DNA from: Rhodoplanes sp. Z2-YC6860
GTDB lineage: Bacteria > Pseudomonadota > Alphaproteobacteria > Rhizobiales > Xanthobacteraceae
NCBI RefSeq assembly: GCF_001579845.1
Contig: NZ_CP007440.1
Coordinates: 5,664,029 to 5,728,028, forward strand
Length of the DNA: 64,000 bases
Reading direction: 5' to 3'
Position 1 is the stretch's first letter; every line of letters begins with the position of its first letter. Below are positions 34,843-41,972 of this stretch, in pieces. The notes beneath the pieces are model-generated. The model was not told where the DNA came from, searched no databases, and saw nothing but the letters and a program-made list of their open reading frames with translations. The translations under genes were made by a program, and so were the position numbers.

Positions 34843-35621
34843 CAGCTCACTCTCGCTTTGGCGATCACGGTGCCGCGATCCAACGCATACACCGCGTCGA
34901 GAATCTCCATGGCGAAGCTGCCCGGCCCGCGCGAGCGCGCGGCCGCGACTTCACCCGCAACCCCGACCGCGATCAGCGCCGCAGCCATCGCCTTCCAGGC
35001 GTCGGGCTCAACCGCAAGCGCGGCGCCGACCAGGGCCGTGGCGACGCAGCCCATCGCCGTGACGCGCGCCATCAGCGGATCGCCATTGGCGATGGTCGCA
35101 AGCCGCTCGCCGTCGCGGATGAAATCCTTCGCGCCGGTCAGTCCGACCACGGTGCGCCTGGCTTTGGCAAAGCGCGCCAGCGCCGCGTCGTCGATGTCTT
35201 CCGCCTTGCCACCGGCAAGCGCGGCAAACTCCGCGGCGTTGAGCCGCACGGCGCGCGGTTTCTTCGCCAGCAACGCCTTGGCGAAAGCCGCACGCGGCTT
35301 CGAGCGATCGACGAACACCGGATCGAGCACCCAGGGGATGCCCTGCCGGTTCGCAACCGCAATGGCCGCGAGCGATGCCTTCTGCCGCTCCGGATCGAAG
35401 GTGCCGAGATTGACCAGCACCGCATCGGCGCGCGCCACGAAGGCCCGCACCTCCTTCTGCGCGATGGTCATGGACGGCACCGCGCCCGCCGCAAGCAGCA
35501 TGTTGGCGGTGAAGTTCTGCGCCACCGCATTGGTGATGCAATGGACACGCGGCCGCCTGGCGCGGATGCGCTCGATGATGTCGGCCGTGATTGCAGGAAG
35601 CTCGCTGTGCGGCGCCCGCAT
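34842..35621 (-). CDS. thiM: Hydroxyethylthiazole kinase
   Basis: About 259 residues from the ATG at 35621. ThiM phosphorylates the thiazole moiety for salvage. Motifs: VHCITNAVAQNFTANMLLAAGAVPSM, ALVNLGTF-like NLGTFDPER, VLDPVFVDRS, and the active-site cysteine in VTAMGCVATALVGA. An ATG at 35639 would add six residues, but that stretch (MPAEGE) is the 3' end of the TPP riboswitch itself, and the ribosome site GGAGGGAGAG lies directly before 35621, so the shorter start is preferred. Control by the riboswitch is expected at translation initiation. Confidence 0.93.
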   Translation of the reverse strand: MRAPHSELPAITADIIERIRARRPRVHCITNAVAQNFTANMLLAAGAVPSMTIAQKEVRAFVARADAVLVNLGTFDPERQKASLAAIAVANRQGIPWVLDPVFVDRSKPRAAFAKALLAKKPRAVRLNAAEFAALAGGKAEDIDDAALARFAKARRTVVGLTGAKDFIRDGERLATIANGDPLMARVTAMGCVATALVGAALAVEPDAWKAMAAALIAVGVAGEVAAARSRGPGSFAMEILDAVYALDRGTVIAKARVS

Positions 35622-35624
35622 CTC

Positions 35625-35705
35625 TCCCTCCGCCGGCATGACCCGGATCAGGTTCTATGGGTTGGCTTCCGCCTCTCAGCCCAACGAAGACGTGTCGGGC
35701 ACCCC
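35625..35705 (-). promoter_or_regulatory. TPP (thi-box) riboswitch upstream of thiM
   Basis: Read on the - strand, the conserved parts occur in order: GGGGTGCCC, GGCTGAGAGG, then AACCTGATCCGGGTCATGCC and GGCGGAGGGA. These match the TPP riboswitch consensus (the CUGAGA pyrimidine-sensing helix and ACCUGAUC...GGGU...GCC pyrophosphate-sensing helix). The 3' GGAGGGA doubles as the thiM ribosome site and the start codon lies four bases after it, so binding of TPP would hide the ribosome site. No separate intrinsic terminator lies between it and thiM. Confidence 0.95.
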
Positions 35706-35788
35706 ATGAGATTGCAGAAATGAACTCGTCACTGAAACGTAGCGTGCAGCCAGAAACCGTTCAAGGCCCGACACTTGCGGATATCGGC

Positions 35789-36775
35789 CTACCTCGGCTC
35801 GTCCTTCGGAATATCGCCGGCCTGCGCCAGCACCTTCGTGATCTTGTCGATCTCCCGGTCGATGAGGGCTCCAAACTCGGCCGGCGTCATCGGCTGCGGC
35901 TCCATGCCGATGTCGTGGATCCGCTGCACCACTTCGGGGTCCTTGAGCGCCGTCACGATCGCCGCATTGAGCTTGGCGAGTGTGTCTGGGGGAATTCCTG
36001 CGGGTCCTACCAGACCGAACCAGCCGCCGACCTCGTAGCCCTTGAGGCCCTGTTCGTCGAAGGTCGGTATCTTGGGAAAGAACCGCGCACGGTGTTTCGA
36101 CGAGATCGCGATGCCCTTGATCCGGCCGTCGAGAATCGCGGCCTGCGACGGCGGCGGATCGACGATGCCGAGCCCGATGTGGCCGCCGATGAGATCATTG
36201 GCGACCAGCACGGTGCCGCGATACGGCACGAAGCCCACCTTCACATCGGCCATGGTGGTGAACAGCAACGCCGCGTAGAACATCGACGTGCCGTTGCCGC
36301 CGTGGCCGATGGTGAGCTTGCCGGGTGAAGCTTTCGCCTGTGCGATCACCTCTTGCAGAGAGTTCGCCGGGTAGTTGGCCGAAGCCGCAAGGATGAACGG
36401 TGTCTCGCAAAGTCCGCTGATCGGCGTGAGGTCTTTGCGCACATCGAACGGCATTTTCACCTGCATCGCAGGATTGACGCTCAGCGCACCGGCCGGACCG
36501 ATGCCGAAGGTGTAGCCGTCCGGCGCCGACTTCGCGATCACGTCGAGGCCGATGACCGCCCCCGCGCCGGCGCGGTTCTCGATCACCACGGTCTGGCCGA
36601 GAAGCTTCTCGAGCTGCGGCTGCATCGCGCGCGCGGCGGCGTCGGTCGCGCCGCCCGCCGGAAACGGGACGATGAAACGGAACGGTTTGCTTGGAAATGT
36701 GTCGGCTTGTGCGTGCGGAGCGACACCCGCGAACACGAGCGCCGCGAAGCCCAACCCCAGAAATTCTCTCCTCAT
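35789..36775 (-). CDS. TctC/Bug-family periplasmic solute-binding protein
   Basis: About 328 residues. The ATG at 36775 is chosen because GGAGG is seven bases upstream; an ATG at 36781 is nearly on top of the ribosome site. Signal peptide RREFLGLGFAALVFAGVAPHA ends near QA-D. Core: FPSKPFRFIVPFPAGGATDAAAR, VVIENRAGAGAVIGLDVIAK, and IGHGGNGTSMFYAALLFTTMADVKVGFVPYRG. It is downstream of a closely related paralogue (36797-37807) by 21 bases; the two share the IGHGGNGT...TMADVK stretch and the end (DREI.K). The pair appears to be a recent tandem duplication within one transcript. Confidence 0.9.
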   Translation of the reverse strand: MRREFLGLGFAALVFAGVAPHAQADTFPSKPFRFIVPFPAGGATDAAARAMQPQLEKLLGQTVVIENRAGAGAVIGLDVIAKSAPDGYTFGIGPAGALSVNPAMQVKMPFDVRKDLTPISGLCETPFILAASANYPANSLQEVIAQAKASPGKLTIGHGGNGTSMFYAALLFTTMADVKVGFVPYRGTVLVANDLIGGHIGLGIVDPPPSQAAILDGRIKGIAISSKHRARFFPKIPTFDEQGLKGYEVGGWFGLVGPAGIPPDTLAKLNAAIVTALKDPEVVQRIHDIGMEPQPMTPAEFGALIDREIDKITKVLAQAGDIPKDEPR

Positions 36776-36796
36776 GCCCATTCCTCCGAGACCCGT

Positions 36797-37807
36797 TCAG
36801 TTCGGCTTGTTGTCGCCGAGGTTTTGCAGACGTTCGGCCTTGACGATTTCGCGGTCAAGAAACGCCGAGAATTCCGCAGGTGTGGTCGGCGTCGGTTCCA
36901 TGCCGACCAGGCGGATGCGCCGCGTCACCTCGGGGTCCTTCAACGCCTGAAGCACCGCCGCGTTGAGCTTCTCGACGATCGGCCGCGGTGTGGCGGCAGG
37001 CGCCGCAATCCCGAACCAGCCGGTGATCTCGAAGTCCTTCAGGCCAAGCTCGTCGAAGGTCGGCACATCGGGAAACACCGAGAAGCGCTGCTTCGACGTC
37101 ACGGCGACGGCTCTAAGCTTGCCTTCGTTGATCGATCCCATGGATGGCGGCGGATCGGCGATGGCGAGTTGCACATGGCCGGCGATCGCATCGGTCACGG
37201 CCGGTGCGGTGCCGCGATAGGGCACGAGGTTGATCTTCACGTCCGCCATGGTGACGAAGGTCAGCGCCGCGAGTTGCATCGCGGTGCCGTTGCCGCCATG
37301 GCCGATCGACATGCGGCCGGGCTCGGCTTTGGCCATCTTGATGATGTCGGGAAGCGACTTTGCGGCAAGGCTCGGCGCCGCCACCAGGATGAAGGGCGAC
37401 TCCGCGGCGCGGCTGATCAGCGCCAGATCCTTCTTCGGATCGTAGGGCCGCGTCACCCGCTCGCCGATGTTGACGCCGAGCGCGCCCGCCCCTGCAATCC
37501 CGATGGTGTAGCCGTCGGGCTGCGCCTTCGCGATCGCATCGACACCGAGCATGCCGCCGGCGCCGGCCCGGTTCTCCACCACCACCGTCTGGCCGAGGCG
37601 CTTTTCCAACGCCGGCGCCATCGCGCGCGCCACGGCGTCGGTCGAGCCGCCGGCCGGAAATGGCACAAAGAATCGAATCGGACGGTCCGGGTAGCTCTCC
37701 GCAACCGAGGGCGCCGCCGCGAGCAGCCCTGCCGCGAAAAGTCCTGCGGCGTAGAGCGCGGCCGCAACGGCAAGACGCCGCCCAGGATGCCACCATCGTC
37801 TCGGCAT
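36797..37807 (-). CDS. TctC/Bug-family periplasmic solute-binding protein
   Basis: 336 residues from the ATG at 37807, with GGAGG eight bases before it. A long signal peptide (RRLAVAAALYAAGLFAAGLL to VA-E) leads into SYPDRPIRFFVPFPAGGSTD, VVVENRAGAGGMLGVDAIAK, and IGHGGNGTAMQLAALTFVTMADVKINLVPYRG. Closest relative in the window is the downstream neighbour. Like the others it should deliver a carboxylate to an unlinked TctAB permease. It is divergent from the small AsnC-like gene with about 120 bases between. Confidence 0.9.
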   Translation of the reverse strand: MPRRWWHPGRRLAVAAALYAAGLFAAGLLAAAPSVAESYPDRPIRFFVPFPAGGSTDAVARAMAPALEKRLGQTVVVENRAGAGGMLGVDAIAKAQPDGYTIGIAGAGALGVNIGERVTRPYDPKKDLALISRAAESPFILVAAPSLAAKSLPDIIKMAKAEPGRMSIGHGGNGTAMQLAALTFVTMADVKINLVPYRGTAPAVTDAIAGHVQLAIADPPPSMGSINEGKLRAVAVTSKQRFSVFPDVPTFDELGLKDFEITGWFGIAAPAATPRPIVEKLNAAVLQALKDPEVTRRIRLVGMEPTPTTPAEFSAFLDREIVKAERLQNLGDNKPN

Positions 37808-37930
37808 GCGATTCCTCCAGGATTTTTATGGGATCATAGGGGAGCCGTCCGGGACCGAATAGCCCACGCCCCATCGGACGGAAGCCTTGCCAGACGCTAG
37901 GGTTTTTGCTGGATTGGCCCCGGAGGTCCC

Positions 37931-38167
37931 ATGGTCCCGTTCTTCGTCCAGATCAAATGCCAGCTCGGCAAATCCTACGAGGTGGCGAACCGGCTTGCCG
38001 ACGCCGAGGTGGCGTCCGAAATCTATTCGACCGCGGGCGAGTTCGACCTTCTGGTCAAGGTCTATGTCGACACCGGCGTCGACATCGGACATTTCGTCAA
38101 CGAGAAAATCCAGATCATCCCGGGCATCCAGGACACCCGAACGATCATCACGTTCAAGGCGTTTTGA
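37931..38167 (+). CDS. Stand-alone Lrp/AsnC ligand-binding (RAM) domain protein
   Basis: 78 residues, complete. It is the effector-binding half of an Lrp/AsnC regulator alone, without helix-turn-helix: MVPFFVQIKCQLGKSYEVAN, IYSTAGEFDLLVKVYVDTG and IQIIPGIQDTRTIITFKAF, with the beta-alpha-beta pattern and the GEFDLLVKV strand of the RAM domain. Family knowledge: stand-alone RAM proteins (SraM-type) bind amino acids and can oligomerise, or interfere with full-length regulators. The ATG has GGAGG about eight bases upstream. No partner is adjacent. Confidence 0.85.
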   Translation: MVPFFVQIKCQLGKSYEVANRLADAEVASEIYSTAGEFDLLVKVYVDTGVDIGHFVNEKIQIIPGIQDTRTIITFKAF

Positions 38168-38220
38168 TCGGCAAAACTTCCGGCTTCGGGCATTCTGCCT
38201 GATGCATGGGAGTGCCTGTC

Positions 38221-38685
38221 ATGGACCGTCCACCGCTGCCGCCATTCGATGCCACGACCGCCGCGCAGAAGGCGCGCATGGCCGAGGACGCCTGGAACAC
38301 CCGCGATCCAGCGCGTGTCGCGCAGGCCTATACGGTCGACAGCCGCTGGCGCAACCGCTGCGAATTCATCCAGGGCCGCGAGGCGATCCAGGCCTTCCTC
38401 ACCCGCAAATGGGCAAAAGAGCTCGACTACCGCCTGATCAAGGAGGTCTGGGCGTTTCGCGACAACCGCATCGCGGTGCGGTTTGCCTATGAATGGCACG
38501 ACGACAGCAGCAACTGGTTTCGGAGCTTCGGCAACGAGAACTGGGAGTTCGACGAGCACGGGCTGATGCGGCTGCGCATCGCCAGCATCAACGACCTGCC
38601 GATCAAGGAGAGCGATCGCAAGTATCACTGGCCGCTCGGCTGCAGGCCCGACGACCATCCGGGGCTCAGCGCGCTGGGTTTATGA
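38221..38685 (+). CDS. NTF2-like superfamily protein (DUF1348)
   Basis: About 154 residues from the ATG at 38221, which has GGGAG at a good distance; an ATG at 38206 is less well placed. It starts [20 protein letters not shown], the usual opening of DUF1348 proteins, and continues with [25 protein letters not shown] and [27 protein letters not shown]. The fold is a cone-shaped NTF2 barrel. Function is unknown for the family. Its stop codon overlaps the convergent transporter gene by six bases. Confidence 0.8.
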   Translation: MDRPPLPPFDATTAAQKARMAEDAWNTRDPARVAQAYTVDSRWRNRCEFIQGREAIQAFLTRKWAKELDYRLIKEVWAFRDNRIAVRFAYEWHDDSSNWFRSFGNENWEFDEHGLMRLRIASINDLPIKESDRKYHWPLGCRPDDHPGLSALGL

Positions 38686-39591
38686 CCTCACGCGCCGCCG
38701 GCGCAACTGCCGCTCGCGCCAGATCACGAACAGGCCCGAAGCCGCAACGATGATCGCCCCGATATAGACCGTGATGGTCGGCAGTTCGCCGAACAACACG
38801 TAGCCCAGCACGTAAGCCCAGATCATCGTGGTGTAGTCGAGCGGCGCGACCAGCGAGGCCGGGGCGTAGTGGTAGCTCGAAGTCAGAAAGATATGCGCGA
38901 GCCCGCCGATCACGCCGGAGGCGATCAAAATTAGAAGCTGAAATGGCGTCGGCCACAGCCATCCGAATGGCAGGGTCGCAAGACCCGCGAGCGCGCAGTA
39001 CGTCGAGAAGTAGAACACGATCGCAGACGTGGTCTCGGTGTCGACCAGCCGCCGTGTCTGGACCACCGCTCCGGCGTTGGTGAAGGCGGCAATCATCCCG
39101 CAGGCTGCGCCGACGGTGGCCGCGGTCGAGGCCGAGCCGCCGGCGCCGTATTGCGAGAAGTTGAGGTACGGCCACAACATCACAACGATGCCGGCGAAGC
39201 CCACGGTGACGGCCGTCCAGCGATAGATGCGCACCGTCTCGCCGAGCACGAGCCAGGCCAGCACCACGGTGATCAGCGGGGCGGCAAACGAGATGGCAGT
39301 GGCATCGACCAGCGGCAATCGCGCCAGCGCCGCGAAGTTCAGAAACATGCCGGCAATGCTGATCATGCCGCGAAACAGATGCCCGAACGGACGCTGGGTG
39401 TAGAACGCCTGCGCCAGTTGCTTCTGGTAGGCGCACATCAGCAGCACAGGCAGGATCGCGAAGAACGCCCGGCAGAACACCACCTGGCCAAGCGGCACAC
39501 CGCTGTCGCCGAGAAAGCGGACGCAGGCCGAAAGCATCGCAAACAGAAGCGCCGATGTGCCCTTGAGCAGGAAGGCCTTGAGGATGTTCAT
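38680..39591 (-). CDS. DMT-family (EamA) membrane transporter
   Basis: 303 residues with ten predicted membrane segments in two EamA repeats: the first ends near residue 140 ([19 protein letters not shown]) and the second near the C-terminus ([19 protein letters not shown]). [25 protein letters not shown] and [25 protein letters not shown] are the characteristic conserved segments. Such proteins export or import metabolites; the substrate is unknown. The C-terminus is a cluster of arginines. It ends on top of the convergent NTF2-like gene, and its start lies 30 bases downstream of the diheme cytochrome stop. Confidence 0.88.
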   Translation of the reverse strand: MNILKAFLLKGTSALLFAMLSACVRFLGDSGVPLGQVVFCRAFFAILPVLLMCAYQKQLAQAFYTQRPFGHLFRGMISIAGMFLNFAALARLPLVDATAISFAAPLITVVLAWLVLGETVRIYRWTAVTVGFAGIVVMLWPYLNFSQYGAGGSASTAATVGAACGMIAAFTNAGAVVQTRRLVDTETTSAIVFYFSTYCALAGLATLPFGWLWPTPFQLLILIASGVIGGLAHIFLTSSYHYAPASLVAPLDYTTMIWAYVLGYVLFGELPTITVYIGAIIVAASGLFVIWRERQLRRRRVRS

Positions 39592-39621
39592 CCTGCTCGC
39601 AGACTCATTTGGACTCCGGAC

Positions 39622-40542
39622 TCACTTCGACTCTGGCCGCTTGGGTCCCTCGACCGGCGGCAGCGAGAGAATATAGGTCGCAACCGCCTCGCGGTCGGCC
39701 GCGCCGAGCTGCTTCAAGTTGCCGATCACCTTGCCCATCTCGCCGCCCAGGCTGTCGCCGTCCGGCGTCTCGCCGGTCTCGAACAGCTTGATAAGGTCTT
39801 CCTTCGAATAGGTCAGGCTTTTCTGGGTGATATTGGGCACGAAGCCATTCGGATCGCCGCCCGGATCGGGTCCGCCGGCGAAGCGCTGACTCGTGATGAT
39901 GCCGCCCAGGATGTTGCGTGGCGAATGGCACTCGGCGCAATGGCCCGGGCCGTTGACGAGATACGCGCCGCGGTTCCACACGGCGTCTTTCGCCGGATCG
40001 GGCTCGAACGTCTTGCCGTCGAGGAACAGGAATTTCCAGACGCCAAGCGAACGGCGGATGTTGAACGGAAACGGCACGTCGTGCGGCTTGGACTTGTCCT
40101 GTGCCGCCGGCAGCGTCTTCAGAAAGGCGAAGATGTCGCGCACGTCGTCGAGCCGCATGTGCTGGTAGGACGTGTAGGGAAACGCCGGGAACAGGTGCGA
40201 ACCCTCCGGCGAGGTGCCCTTCACCATGGCGGTGACGAAATCCGCCTCGCTCCATTTGCCAATGCCTTCGTTCGGGTCCGACGAGATGTTCGGTGCATAG
40301 AACGTGCCGAACGGCGACTTCAGCGCCACACCGCCGCCGAGCCGCGTCTTGTCGTCCTGTTCGGGCGTCGCATGACAGGACGAGCAGCCGCCCATCGTGA
40401 ACATGGTCTTGCCGTTGTCGAGATTGGCCGTCCGCTGCGGCAGTGCGCTCGCCGGCACGGTCGCCGGAATGGTCAGGCCCCAGAACACGCCAAAGCCGAT
40501 GATCGCGGCGACCACCGCCAGGATGAAAAGCTTTCGCAGCAT
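39622..40542 (-). CDS. Membrane-anchored diheme c-type cytochrome
   Basis: 306 residues from the ATG at 40542 (GGAG five bases upstream). An N-terminal membrane anchor (residues about 4-26) is followed by two heme-binding sites: CSSCH at C53/C56/H57 and CAECH at C202/C205/H206. Other landmarks are GIGKWSEADFVTAM, FPAFPYTSYQHMRLDDVRDI and SYILSLPPV-like YILSLPPVEGP, as in the diheme cytochromes that serve sorbitol, aldehyde or alcohol dehydrogenases as electron acceptors. No such dehydrogenase lies next to it; the neighbours are two cytochromes c' upstream. It should act on the periplasmic side of the inner membrane. Confidence 0.85.
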   Translation of the reverse strand: MLRKLFILAVVAAIIGFGVFWGLTIPATVPASALPQRTANLDNGKTMFTMGGCSSCHATPEQDDKTRLGGGVALKSPFGTFYAPNISSDPNEGIGKWSEADFVTAMVKGTSPEGSHLFPAFPYTSYQHMRLDDVRDIFAFLKTLPAAQDKSKPHDVPFPFNIRRSLGVWKFLFLDGKTFEPDPAKDAVWNRGAYLVNGPGHCAECHSPRNILGGIITSQRFAGGPDPGGDPNGFVPNITQKSLTYSKEDLIKLFETGETPDGDSLGGEMGKVIGNLKQLGAADREAVATYILSLPPVEGPKRPESK

Positions 40543-40583
40543 TGGGCTCCCCATGTCGATGTTAGGCAATCAAACGCTATCCG

Positions 40584-40622
40584 AAAAGCTGCAGGGCGGC
40601 GCGCGAAACCGCACCGCCCTGC
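40584..40622 (-). terminator. Rho-independent terminator of the first cytochrome c' gene
   Basis: On the - strand GCAGGGCGG (40622-40614) pairs with CCGCCCTGC (40599-40591), then AGCTTTTCGG. Almost the same hairpin recurs after the next gene (41250-41291), so the terminator was duplicated with the gene. Confidence 0.75.
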
Positions 40623-40661
40623 AATGGCCTTCTTAGCGGCTACACCTCGCCGGTCAACGAT

Positions 40662-41096
40662 CTATGACAGCTTCTGCCGATAGGCGTTGTGACAGCCGCC
40701 GCAGTGTTTGCCGATCTCGCGGAGCTGCGCCTTGAAGCTGTCGAGGTCCGTCACTTTGCCCTCCGCGGCCTGTGCATCGGCGCCGAACGCAGCCAGCTTT
40801 GCTTCGAAATCCGTCTTGTTCTCCCAGATCGCCGGGAGCGAGGCAGACTCACCGGTCTTGGAGCTGTCGGGCCAAAGATCCTTGCCCTTGGTCGCCACGC
40901 CACCGAAGGTCGTGAACACTTTGCGCGCCACATCCAGATCGAACGGCCGTGATCCGTCGATCATCTCGCGCGCGATGCGGACCTGATTGTTGTTCTCCTT
41001 CATGAGCGCCTTGCGGGCCGCGATCGGATCGCCCTCCGCGATCACGGTGGCGACGCCGAGCGTGGCGAAAGCCGTGGCAAGAACGAGACGCTTCAT
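40662..41096 (-). CDS. Class II cytochrome c (cytochrome c'/c-556 type)
   Basis: 144 residues from the ATG at 41096 (GAGGGGG upstream). A signal peptide (MKRLVLATAFATLGVATVIA) leads into DPIAARKALMKENNNQVRIAREMIDG, a four-helix bundle pattern, with the heme site CGGCH at C132/C135/H136 in the C-terminal helix. Family knowledge: cytochromes c' of this group bind heme with a free or weakly bound axial site and may bind NO or CO or carry electrons. The protein is a tandem paralogue of the next gene upstream, including promoter and terminator, and it lacks a membrane anchor. Confidence 0.88.
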   Translation of the reverse strand: MKRLVLATAFATLGVATVIAEGDPIAARKALMKENNNQVRIAREMIDGSRPFDLDVARKVFTTFGGVATKGKDLWPDSSKTGESASLPAIWENKTDFEAKLAAFGADAQAAEGKVTDLDSFKAQLREIGKHCGGCHNAYRQKLS

Positions 41097-41211
41097 CGGT
41101 AAGACCCCCTCTTTGGCATGGAATTCAGCCAATGAGCGCGATCCCACCGGCCCAAAGAAGGACCTCGCAGGCCAAAGCACCAAATGTCCGGCTGACTCCC
41201 GACGAGTCCTA

Positions 41212-41238
41212 TTATTCCGGGTGCGCGAATCTTATTCC
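41212..41238 (-). promoter_or_regulatory. Two GGAATAA boxes 20 bases apart (promoter or operator candidate)
   Basis: On the - strand GGAATAA occurs at 41238-41232 and again at 41218-41212, exactly two helical turns apart, 116 bases before the start of the cytochrome c' gene. They resemble -35 elements of ECF sigma factors or sites for a dimeric regulator. The same pair occurs at the same distance before the upstream paralogue. Confidence 0.5.
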
Positions 41239-41249
41239 CGAGGCGCGAC

Positions 41250-41291
41250 AAAAAAGCTGCAGGGCGGCGCGTCGAAAACGCACCGCCCTGC
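41250..41291 (-). terminator. Rho-independent terminator of the second cytochrome c' gene
   Basis: On the - strand GCAGGGCGG (41291-41283) pairs with CCGCCCTGC (41267-41259), followed by AGCTTTTTTGTCG. The stem is the same as the one at 40584-40622. Confidence 0.8.
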
Positions 41292-41320
41292 GATCGTTCG
41301 TCGGCGAACGCGCCCGCCAA

Positions 41321-41758
41321 TTACGACTGTTTCTTGCGATAGGTATTGTGGCAACCGCCGCAGTTCTTGCCGACATCGCCGAGTTGGGCCTTGAAGCTGT
41401 CGAGGTCGGTCACCTTGCCCTCCGCCGCCTTGGCGTCGGCGCTGAACTTCACGAGCTTGGCGTCGAAATCGGCCTTGTTCTCCCACACGGCCGGGAGCGA
41501 CGCCGTCTCGCCGCCGGTCTTGGAACTGTCAGGCCACAGGTTCTTGCCCTTGTCCGCAGTCTCAGCGAAGGTCGCGAGCACCTTCTTTGCGGCAACGAGA
41601 TTGAACGGCTGCTTGCCTTCGATCATCTCACGCGCCGTGCGCGACTGGTTGCCGTTCTCCTTCATCAGCGCCTTGCGGGCGGCGATCGGATCGCTCTGAG
41701 CAACCACGGCGGTGATGCCTAGCGTGGCGAAGGCTGCGGCAAGAACAAGACGCTTCAT
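41321..41758 (-). CDS. Class II cytochrome c (cytochrome c'/c-556 type), tandem paralogue
   Basis: 145 residues from the ATG at 41758 (GAGGGG upstream). Signal peptide MKRLVLAAAFATLGITAVVA, then DPIAARKALMKENGNQSRTAREMIEG and the heme site CGGCH at C133/C136/H137. It matches the product of 40662-41096 along its whole length, with conserved DLWPDSSKTG-type and SLPA.WENK stretches; substitutions are spread throughout, so the duplication is not brand new. The operon context, with a diheme cytochrome downstream, suggests a periplasmic electron-transfer or gas-binding function. Confidence 0.88.
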   Translation of the reverse strand: MKRLVLAAAFATLGITAVVAQSDPIAARKALMKENGNQSRTAREMIEGKQPFNLVAAKKVLATFAETADKGKNLWPDSSKTGGETASLPAVWENKADFDAKLVKFSADAKAAEGKVTDLDSFKAQLGDVGKNCGGCHNTYRKKQS

Positions 41759-41841
41759 CGTTGAGACCCCTCTTTGGTGTGGAAATCAGTCGGTGACCCG
41801 CCTCTTCCACCGGCCTGGACGAGCCTTTGGAAGCCAGATGG

Positions 41842-41864
41842 CGGGGTGTCTGGCTAACACCCCG
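41842..41864. other. Leader hairpin upstream of the cytochrome c' gene
   Basis: CGGGGTGT (41842-41849) and ACACCCCG (41857-41864) form an 8-bp perfect hairpin in the leader between the GGAATAA boxes and the start codon. It has no T-run, so it is not a terminator; the paralogue at 41096 has no equal hairpin at that spot. Confidence 0.45.
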
Positions 41865-41873
41865 AGACGAGCC

Positions 41874-41900
41874 TTATTCCTGGTACCCGTGTCTTATTCC
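41874..41900 (-). promoter_or_regulatory. Second pair of GGAATAA boxes (promoter or operator candidate)
   Basis: On the - strand GGAATAA at 41900-41894 and at 41880-41874, again 20 bases apart and 116 bases before the ATG at 41758. The conserved distance in both paralogues argues that the boxes are functional rather than chance. Confidence 0.5.
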
Positions 41901-41972
41901 GGGTACGCGACATCTTGACCAGATGCCCTCACGATTTCGTGAACACTCAGTCATTTCAATGGGTTACGGGAG

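Noticed and set aside
35621-35639. Longer thiM start at 35639
   Set aside because: The extra codons are the conserved 3' part of the TPP riboswitch, and the ribosome site is placed for the ATG at 35621.
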